From positions 1 to 5,854 of the forward strand of contig JAAOZJ010000139.1 of assembly GCA_011605835.1 (NCBI GenBank): 5,854 bases of DNA. Direction: 5' to 3'. The notes under the pieces were generated by a model that was not told the origin of the DNA, did no database searches, and was given only the letters and a program-made list of their open reading frames with translations. The DNA comes from Thermoproteota archaeon (GTDB lineage Archaea > Thermoproteota > Methanomethylicia > Nezhaarchaeales > WYZ-LMO8). Of this stretch, positions 1 through 4,679 are shown piece by piece. The translations under genes were made by a program, and so were the position numbers. Every line of letters starts with the position of its first letter. Positions within the stretch are counted from its first letter, which is position 1.

Positions 1-307
1 CCTCGAGCGACCGTACGACTCCCTTCATGAACTCAATGGCCTTGTTCAACTGCTCCAAGCCCCTCTCGGTGACCCTGTACATAGTGTTGTCCCCCTTTAC
101 CTTTGTTATCAAGCCCTCCCTCTCCATCCTGTAGAGGACGGTATAGACCGTTACCGTCGCGACGTTTATGTTGTACCTCTCCCTGAGCACCACCTTGACC
201 TTGTAGGCATACATGGGCTCCTCGGCCAATTCCTTGACTATGTAGAGCCACAGGTTCTCTTTCGTCAGCTTGTCCTTGAGCCTCTTGAGGGCCCTGGAGT
301 CCTCCAA
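1..307 (-). CDS. PadR-like winged-helix transcriptional regulator (partial, C-terminus off the window)
   Basis: About 102 codons are visible with no stop; the gene continues past base 1. The translation has the archaeal PadR pattern: a basic N-terminus (LKRLKDKLTKENLWLYIV), then PMYAYKVKVVL, then the recognition-helix region TVTVYTVLYRMEREGLI, then a wing ending in MYRVTERGLEQL and the start of a C-terminal helix. PadR proteins are usually dimeric repressors that respond to small ligands. The frame closes at a TAA just upstream, and the only start codon before the conserved domain is TTG at 307-305, preceded by GAAGGA (315-310). An ATG in another frame at 326 gives a longer open frame without any PadR features. 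The gene is divergent from ino1 with 78 bases between starts, so it probably regulates ino1 and itself; that role is inferred from position and from the dyad between them. The ligand is unknown. Confidence 0.87.
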   Translation of the reverse strand, partial: MEDSRALKRLKDKLTKENLWLYIVKELAEEPMYAYKVKVVLRERYNINVATVTVYTVLYRMEREGLITKVKGDNTMYRVTERGLEQLNKAIEFMKGVVRSLE

Positions 308-337
308 GGTCCTTCGGCAGAAACATATTTATCTGCT

Positions 338-359
338 TGAATATAAGTTTACATATTCA
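338..359. promoter_or_regulatory. Candidate operator overlapping the divergent padR/ino1 TATA region
   Basis: The sequence contains TGAATAT, 8 bases, then ATATTCA, a perfect 7-bp inverted repeat. It encloses AATATAAG (340-347), a good TATA element for ino1: about 26 bases beyond it puts transcription start near 370, ahead of the ATG at 386. Read on the minus strand the same bases give CTTATATT, suitably placed for the regulator gene starting at 307. A dimeric repressor bound here would block both promoters. The dyad is seen directly; binding by the neighbouring PadR protein is an inference. Confidence 0.55.
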
Positions 360-385
360 CAGGCGCAAATATAGAGTGAGGGTCT

Positions 386-1513
386 ATGAGCAAGGTGAGG
401 GTCGCGCTCGTAGGCGTCGGCAATTGTGCCTCGGCGATAGTGCAGGGGGTCTATTACTACAAGCACGTCGACGACGACGCCAAGGTCCCGGGCCTCCTGC
501 ACCCCCGGTTGGGCAAGTACCACGTAGGCGACATAGAGTTCGTCGCCGCGTTTGACGTCTCCGCCGAGAAGATAGGGAGAGACCTTAGCGAGGCCATATT
601 CGCCTACCCAAACATAACGAAGAAGTTCGCCGAAGTGCCCAAGCTGGGCGTCGAGGTCAAGCCGGGGCCCGTGCTGGACGGAGTGGCCCCCCACATGCTC
701 GAGGTATTCAAGCCCCACAACCTCGACGTGGGCTTGGAAAGCGTCGTCGACGAACTCAGGAGGTCGAAGGCCGAGGTCGTCGTGAACCTCCTACCTGTCG
801 GGAGCGAGGCTGCCTCGAGGTTCTACGCGGAGGCCTCCGCCAGAGCCCACTCCTCCTTCGTCAACGGCATACCGGTCTTCATAGCCAGCGACCCTGAGGG
901 ATACTGGCCGGAGAGATATCGAGAGGCTGGGGTCCCGCTCCTGGGAGATGACATCAAGGGGCAGCTCGGGGCGACGATACTTCACACGGCCCTCGTGTCG
1001 TTGCTTAGGGATAGGGGCGTGAAGGTCCTAGAGACCTACCAGCTCAACATCGGTGGCAACACTGACTTCCTGAACATGACCGTCGAGGATAGGCTCAAGA
1101 GCAAGAGGATAAGTAAGACGAGGGCCGTGACGAGCATAATACCGGAGGGCTACGACTTGGAGGAGGAGGGCAGGGTGAGGATAGGGCCGAGCGACTTCGT
1201 CCCCTTCCTCGGGAACACCAAGGTGTGCTACATATACATCAAGGGGCTGAGCTTTGCGGACTTCACCGTCGAGCTTGACGTGAAGTTGAAGGTCGACGAT
1301 AAGTCCATGTTCGCTGGCGCGATGATAGACGCCATAAGGCTCGCGAAGATAGCCATGGACAGGGGGCTCTGCGGCCCCGTGCCCGAGGCGTGCGCTTACT
1401 ACTTCAAGCACCCGCCGAGGCACGCCCCAAGCCCCCAAGTGGCATTGCAGTGGCTTAGGGAGTTCCTAGGCGAGGAACTAGAGGCCTATGAAGAGGCCCT
1501 CGCCACGATGTAA
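386..1513 (+). CDS. ino1: myo-inositol-phosphate synthase (NAD-dependent)
   Basis: The 375-residue product converts glucose 6-phosphate to myo-inositol phosphate using bound NAD+, with oxidation, aldol cyclisation and reduction in one cytosolic enzyme. Seen directly: an N-terminal Rossmann glycine-rich loop VGVGNCASAIVQG (9-21), the strand-loop VVNLLPVGSEAA (132-143), NGIPVFIAS (160-168), the family signature GDDIKGQLGATILHT (187-201), NIGGNTDFLNM (221-231) and a Lys/Arg-rich RLKSKRISK (236-244) that should contribute to phosphate binding and catalysis. The C-terminal part (from about 300) returns to the NAD domain. Length is close to that of archaeal homologues. The ATG is preceded by a purine-rich GTGAGGG (376-382). 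In archaea the product supplies inositol phospholipids and sometimes di-myo-inositol phosphate, a heat and salt solute. Transcription is probably controlled from the dyad at 338-359. The gene ends 29 bases from the convergent gene; a TTTT at 1532-1535 is the only terminator-like element. Confidence 0.96.
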   Translation: MSKVRVALVGVGNCASAIVQGVYYYKHVDDDAKVPGLLHPRLGKYHVGDIEFVAAFDVSAEKIGRDLSEAIFAYPNITKKFAEVPKLGVEVKPGPVLDGVAPHMLEVFKPHNLDVGLESVVDELRRSKAEVVVNLLPVGSEAASRFYAEASARAHSSFVNGIPVFIASDPEGYWPERYREAGVPLLGDDIKGQLGATILHTALVSLLRDRGVKVLETYQLNIGGNTDFLNMTVEDRLKSKRISKTRAVTSIIPEGYDLEEEGRVRIGPSDFVPFLGNTKVCYIYIKGLSFADFTVELDVKLKVDDKSMFAGAMIDAIRLAKIAMDRGLCGPVPEACAYYFKHPPRHAPSPQVALQWLREFLGEELEAYEEALATM

Positions 1514-1542
1514 TCTTGAGTCAAACTAGGGTTTTGTCGACG

Positions 1543-2286
1543 CTAGGCGTTGAGCCTTAGCCTAAGCTTGGACACTATTAGGGCTACGTGCTCTTCGTCC
1601 TCCCTGTCGTGCGGGGGATGGTCGCCTACCACGAAGAATGTGGCCTCGCCGACTAAGTTCTCGGCGATGGTCCTCAGCGAGCGATCCACCATCTCGATAG
1701 ATGTTGGCACGAATCCTAAGACGTCTAGGGACCTGAAGTGCACGACTAGCAAGTTGGGGTCGAGCTCTTTCATTGCCTCCACGGCTTGGCGACTTGCCTC
1801 CTCATCGAACTCCAAGACTTCCGGCCTATCCCTTACTGGCTTGACCGACGAGACGAGGCCTTGAAAGGATAGTGCACCATACTCCTCCATGACCACCACG
1901 ACCCTTAGCCCTTCCTCGTACGCCACTTCTGGGAGGCACTTTACCCTCCTAATGTAGGCGTCCTCGGTCCTCTCAATACCGTGTTTCTCGAGCTTAAGGC
2001 CACACAATATGGACGCGATTGAAGGCGTCGTGCGCTTGCTATAGCTTAGACACTTGAACAAGAGCCCTTGAGACTCCATGAACGATATGAAGGAGAAGCC
2101 CTCTCTGTTTGAGAGGTACTCCTCGAATCCCAAGCTGTCGACTATGGCCAAGACCGCCCTATTGCAACCGTTGGCATACATAACTATCTCGTCGACGACC
2201 TCTCCGTCGCACGGAAAGGAGAAGCCAAGCAGCGACGCTATCGATGGTGCGATGTCGACTTGCTCGACCTCGCGAGGCGCGATCAT
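1543..2286 (-). CDS. Small alkaline-phosphatase-superfamily protein, possibly permuted and partly degenerate
   Basis: The 247-residue product has no signal peptide or membrane span. Core superfamily signatures are visible: AVLAIVDSLG with the first metal-ligand Asp (D50), RTTPSIASILCG with the likely nucleophile Thr (T86 or T87) followed by KHGI (101-104), FRSLDVLG with D188, GDHPPH with D222/H223, and EEHVAL with H233. This supports phosphodiesterase or phosphatase ancestry (COG1524-like, by family knowledge). Two oddities: the His normally four residues after the D188-type Asp is Phe (F192), and a QVDIAPSIASLLGFSFP segment (9-25), which in relatives lies at the C-terminal end, here comes first. 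At 247 residues it is shorter than most relatives, which carry a cap domain. The ATG lies 5 bases after the transporter stop, so the two are probably one transcript. The substrate is unknown, and activity may be altered. Confidence 0.72.
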   Translation of the reverse strand: MIAPREVEQVDIAPSIASLLGFSFPCDGEVVDEIVMYANGCNRAVLAIVDSLGFEEYLSNREGFSFISFMESQGLLFKCLSYSKRTTPSIASILCGLKLEKHGIERTEDAYIRRVKCLPEVAYEEGLRVVVVMEEYGALSFQGLVSSVKPVRDRPEVLEFDEEASRQAVEAMKELDPNLLVVHFRSLDVLGFVPTSIEMVDRSLRTIAENLVGEATFFVVGDHPPHDREDEEHVALIVSKLRLRLNA

Positions 2287-2291
2287 CTACC

Positions 2292-3476
2292 TTAGCTCCG
2301 CCTGCGCCCGGTCTTAAGGGTTATGGCCGCGAGGCACGCGAAGGCCGAGGCGTTGCAAACTGCGGAGAACCACGTCATGTAGTCCGGGCGATACTGGTAG
2401 AGGTAGCCGTAGGTCATCGAGCCGAGCATCCAGGAGAAGCCAAAGAAGGCTCCAAAGACTCCGTAGCCGAAGGCCCGGCCCTCGGGAGGCGTTATGTCTG
2501 CCACGAATGCCCTCGCTATGCTCTCGTAAACTCCCATGACCACGCCCCACAAGGCGCTTGACGCTAACGCAAAAGTGAAATCCTTGGTCAATAGGAAGGG
2601 GGCTATCAAGGCGGAGGATATCGGCGCTATGAGGAGAGAGGAAGGACCGATCTTGTCGTAGAGCAACCCGATTGGGAAGGCCATGATACCGTCCACCAAC
2701 ATGGCCACCAGGTACATCAACGCGATCAGGGGGTCTGGGAGGAGGTTCTCGGCCTTGAGATAATATGAGACGTTGACCCAGTGGATGAAGCCCAACGCCA
2801 TAATCGACGACGCGACGACGTAGAGCCAGAAAATCTTGGGGAGGGTGCTCTTGCCCCACGGAAGAGGGTTCTCTACGGCCTTCAACGTGGGGTACATCCT
2901 GAAAGCCATGTACAGTAGGATCATGGAGATCGTGGCCGGGACTGCTAGAAGCGAGAAGGTGGTGGCGTACGAATTTCCGCTCAAGTACAGCGAGACCGAG
3001 ACCATTAAGGGGCCCAGCACCGCCCCCGCCTGATCTAGGGCCTCGTGGAGGCCGAAGGCCTTACCTCTACCGACCTCTTCGGTTACCTCTGCCAGTATTG
3101 TGTCCCTCGCTGGCGTCCTCAACCCCTTCCCTATCCTCTCGAAGAACATGAGGACGACCGCTAATTGCCAATAGCCAGCAAAGGCTAGTAACGGCACGGC
3201 TACTAGGTTCAATGCGTATCCTGTAAACATCATGAGCCAGTAGCCCACACTCGACCTTGAACGAGCAACGACGGCACCGCTCGCCAGCCTGGTGACATAG
3301 CCGAGGAACTCACCGATATTAGCTAAGCTTGCACAAAGGGCCGTCGCTCCTAACACCTCCGCATAAGATCCGAAAACAGACCTAGCCCCTTCGTATGTCA
3401 CGTCTGCGAAGAACGATACAAAGGATAGAAGGAGGAAGACTACCAGCATCTCTCTCTTCATGTCTCTGAAGCTCAT
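2292..3476 (-). CDS. Major facilitator superfamily transporter, substrate unknown
   Basis: The 394-residue product is an integral membrane protein with about 12 hydrophobic segments (roughly 10-25, 43-70, 78-100, 101-114, 147-165, 172-192, 215-240, 249-272, 280-297, 300-322, 336-360, 367-387). Diagnostic motifs are ERIGKGLRTPARDTI (113-127) at the cytoplasmic end of TM4, RGKAFGLHEALDQAGAVLGP (137-156) in TM5, and LLYDKIG (271-277), the Asp-Gly loop between TM8 and TM9. These fit a large family of prokaryotic MFS permeases with RTPARD-type loops, several annotated as drug or metabolite exporters, but they do not define a substrate. The C-terminal half echoes the TM4-TM5 segment at 322-346. ATG 3476 is preceded by GTGATC, complementary to the end of archaeal 16S rRNA. 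A TTATAA 24-29 bases upstream would start RNA close to the ATG itself, so a leaderless message is also possible. It is probably co-transcribed with the phosphatase-like gene downstream. Confidence 0.9.
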   Translation of the reverse strand: MSFRDMKREMLVVFLLLSFVSFFADVTYEGARSVFGSYAEVLGATALCASLANIGEFLGYVTRLASGAVVARSRSSVGYWLMMFTGYALNLVAVPLLAFAGYWQLAVVLMFFERIGKGLRTPARDTILAEVTEEVGRGKAFGLHEALDQAGAVLGPLMVSVSLYLSGNSYATTFSLLAVPATISMILLYMAFRMYPTLKAVENPLPWGKSTLPKIFWLYVVASSIMALGFIHWVNVSYYLKAENLLPDPLIALMYLVAMLVDGIMAFPIGLLYDKIGPSSLLIAPISSALIAPFLLTKDFTFALASSALWGVVMGVYESIARAFVADITPPEGRAFGYGVFGAFFGFSWMLGSMTYGYLYQYRPDYMTWFSAVCNASAFACLAAITLKTGRRRS

Positions 3477-3490
3477 AAGGGATCACTTCG

Positions 3491-3507
3491 CCTTATAGCT
3501 TATAAGG
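3491..3507. promoter_or_regulatory. TATA element and 17-bp palindrome ahead of the MFS gene
   Basis: The plus strand reads CCTTATAGCTTATAAGG: perfect 7-bp arms around a GCT centre. The minus-strand TTATAA (3505-3500) lies about 26 bases from the ATG at 3476, which is the normal archaeal TATA-to-start distance for a leaderless transcript. The symmetry over the TATA box makes it a candidate operator; part of the symmetry could simply follow from TATA being self-complementary. Confidence 0.5.
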
Positions 3508-3598
3508 GTTCCCCCGAGGCAATTATCTGAAGTCAACTTTCAACGGTTTTGAATGGTTGCAGACCTTACGCCCGCATGCCATATCATCATTCGACAGG

Positions 3599-3606
3599 TT
3601 TTTAAA
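3599..3606 (+). promoter_or_regulatory. TATA box for npdG
   Basis: TTTTTAAA lies 58-65 bases ahead of the GTG start. A start of transcription about 26 bases downstream would fall near 3629, leaving a leader of about 35 bases that carries the ribosome-binding site. Its position inside the longer open frame that begins at 3553 argues against that upstream ATG being the real start. Confidence 0.5.
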
Positions 3607-3653
3607 CTGATGTGCCGCACCTTCTCAGCCGAGCTCTCGATCGAGTTACAGGC

Positions 3654-3660
3654 AGGTGAT
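3654..3660 (+). promoter_or_regulatory. Ribosome-binding site that fixes the npdG start
   Basis: AGGTGAT is complementary to the 3' end of archaeal 16S rRNA and ends 3 bases before GTG 3664. It decides for this start over ATG 3553. Confidence 0.65.
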
Positions 3661-3663
3661 AAT

Positions 3664-4344
3664 GTGAAAATTGCTTTGCTTGGTGGAACGGGAGATATGG
3701 GCGAAGGACTTGCCCTGAGGTGGGCTAAGAACCATGAGGTAATCATAGGTTCGAGAGAAGAGCAAAAAGGCATGAGAGTAGCCGGAGAATACTTGGCTAA
3801 GGCTAAGGCGTTTTATGGAGATGCTATGGTAGGGACCATAAGAGGGACGTCAAACCCTGAAGCGGCCGCTCAGGCTGACGTCATAGTCCTGACAATTCCA
3901 CATGAGTACGCAGCGTCAACTATTCTTAGCATAAAAGATAGGCTCAAGCCGAGTCAGATAGTGGTCTCGCCAGTAGTGCCGATGGTTAAGGTTGATAAGG
4001 GGGTTATGTACTCGCCGATAATGAAGGACAACAAAGTCATGTCATATGCGGAGGCTTTGGCCAAGGAGCTAAAGGATGTGCCGGTCGTGGCGGCATACCA
4101 TGCGATATCCGCCAAGAAGCTAGCCGATCCAGCATTAGTCTTAAACTACGATGTCCCCATAGCAGGCGACGATGAAGAGGCCGTCAAGGTAGTCGTGAGG
4201 CTCACACAAGAGATACGCAATTTGCGGCCAGTCTACGTCGGCCCGTTGAAGTCAGCTCTAATGATAGAGGCCCTAACACCATTGATAATAAACGCAGCAA
4301 TATATAGCAAGATAAAAGATGCCTCTATAGCATTTGTACAGTAA
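3664..4344 (+). CDS. npdG: F420-dependent NADP reductase (F420H2:NADP+ oxidoreductase)
   Basis: The 226-residue product (counted from GTG 3664) transfers hydride between reduced coenzyme F420 and NADP+ in the cytosol. The first residues are directly the Rossmann fold: MKIALLGGTGDMGEGLALRW with the glycine loop GGTGDMGEG (7-15), then VIIGSREEQKG (26-36), whose Ser-Arg pair binds the 2'-phosphate of NADP. Further family motifs are VIVLTIPHEYA, VSPVVPM, VVAAYHAISAKKLAD and VPIAGDDEEA. Length is typical of the family. Reading from ATG 3553 would add 37 residues without homology character and place the TATA box inside the gene, so GTG is preferred. It is divergent from the MFS gene. The gene looks more A+T-rich than ino1: a hand count gives 43% G+C at 3721-3780 against 58% at 541-600, although 4141-4200 gives 53%. 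In a non-methanogen it would mainly supply NADPH or F420H2 for biosynthesis; which direction runs in vivo is not visible. Confidence 0.95.
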   Translation: MKIALLGGTGDMGEGLALRWAKNHEVIIGSREEQKGMRVAGEYLAKAKAFYGDAMVGTIRGTSNPEAAAQADVIVLTIPHEYAASTILSIKDRLKPSQIVVSPVVPMVKVDKGVMYSPIMKDNKVMSYAEALAKELKDVPVVAAYHAISAKKLADPALVLNYDVPIAGDDEEAVKVVVRLTQEIRNLRPVYVGPLKSALMIEALTPLIINAAIYSKIKDASIAFVQ

Positions 4345-4391
4345 CCGTCATGATGTGAAGCCCTCTAGCTAAGGGAATTCGAGATCGTACG

Positions 4392-4404
4392 TTTTCTTCA
4401 TCTT
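4392..4404 (+). terminator. Possible U-rich terminator after npdG
   Basis: The pyrimidine run TTTTCTTCATCTT begins 47 bases after the npdG stop. Archaeal transcription often ends at such T-rich tracts without a strong hairpin. It is only suggestive: there is no clear stem before it. The rest of 4345-4477 holds no gene that I can support. Confidence 0.25.
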
Positions 4405-4477
4405 AAGAAGTCGATCAACTGGTCAGAAGACCGTCACGAAGACAGGCTAAGCTGTGAGAGCTGTTGGGCCTAGCGGT

Positions 4478-4565
4478 TGGTGCGGGGGGTGGGATTCGAA
4501 CCCACGCAGGCCTACGCCAGCAGGTCCTGAACCTGCCGCCTTTGACCTGACTCGGCCACCCCCGC
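4478..4565 (-). tRNA. tRNA-Leu (anticodon CAG), with encoded CCA
   Basis: Read on the minus strand, an 85-base cloverleaf starts at 4565 with acceptor GCGGGGG pairing with CCCCCGC near the 3' end. It has a D arm (GCC/GGC), anticodon stem GCAGG/CCTGC with loop TTCAGGA (anticodon CAG, decoding CUG), and a long 14-base variable arm with stem GGC-GTAG-GCC, typical of class II tRNA-Leu. The T arm is GTGGG-TTCGAAT-CCCAC and the discriminator is A (4481). The CCA end is encoded at 4480-4478. No intron is present. Confidence 0.97.
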
Positions 4566-4591
4566 CTATTACACACGGAGAGCCCTTCGGG

Positions 4592-4597
4592 TTATAA
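4592..4597 (-). promoter_or_regulatory. TATA box for the tRNA-Leu gene
   Basis: TTATAA lies 27-32 bases upstream of the mature 5' end. Transcription would start near 4568, giving only a few leader bases for RNase P to remove. Confidence 0.5.
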
Positions 4598-4645
4598 GTC
4601 TGTTTACACGCGCTGGGCTTGGTCAAAGCTTCTTGCCCACCATGC

Positions 4646-4651
4646 TTTTAT
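4646..4651 (+). promoter_or_regulatory. TATA-like element for the CoA ligase gene
   Basis: TTTTAT (within CTTTTATC) is about 26 bases ahead of 4674, so RNA would begin just before the GTG at 4680. The spacing fits a leaderless or very short-leader transcript. The 113 bases between this gene and the tRNA carry both divergent promoters. Confidence 0.4.
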
Positions 4652-4679
4652 CTTCGCCTCATCGAGGATTGGGTAAAAG

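Noticed and set aside
33..326. Minus-strand open frame of 97 codons starting at ATG 326
   Set aside because: It is out of frame with the clear PadR translation over the same bases; its Gln/Gly/His-rich sequence resembles no protein family.
329..1438. Long open frames opposite and beside ino1 (329-718 minus, 337-555 plus, 791-985 minus, 1028-1438 minus)
   Set aside because: They are shadows of a G+C-rich gene whose own frame matches inositol-phosphate synthase throughout.
1514..1542. Bidirectional terminator between ino1 and the convergent gene
   Set aside because: There is only a single TTTT on the plus strand and no hairpin or T-run on the minus strand, so it was not called as a feature.
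1550..2561. Plus-strand open frames opposite the phosphatase and transporter genes (1550-1864, 2078-2317, 2244-2561)
   Set aside because: The minus-strand frames carry recognisable family motifs; these do not and lack plausible start signals.
3553..3663. N-terminal 37-residue extension of npdG, possible extra domain or targeting peptide
   Set aside because: The promoter element and a strong ribosome-binding site lie within it, and the conserved protein begins exactly after GTG 3664.
4345..4477. Possible C/D box small RNA (ATGATGT near 4350 on plus; CTGA followed by TGATCGA on minus)
   Set aside because: Neither strand has a full set of C, D', C' and D boxes at the proper spacing.
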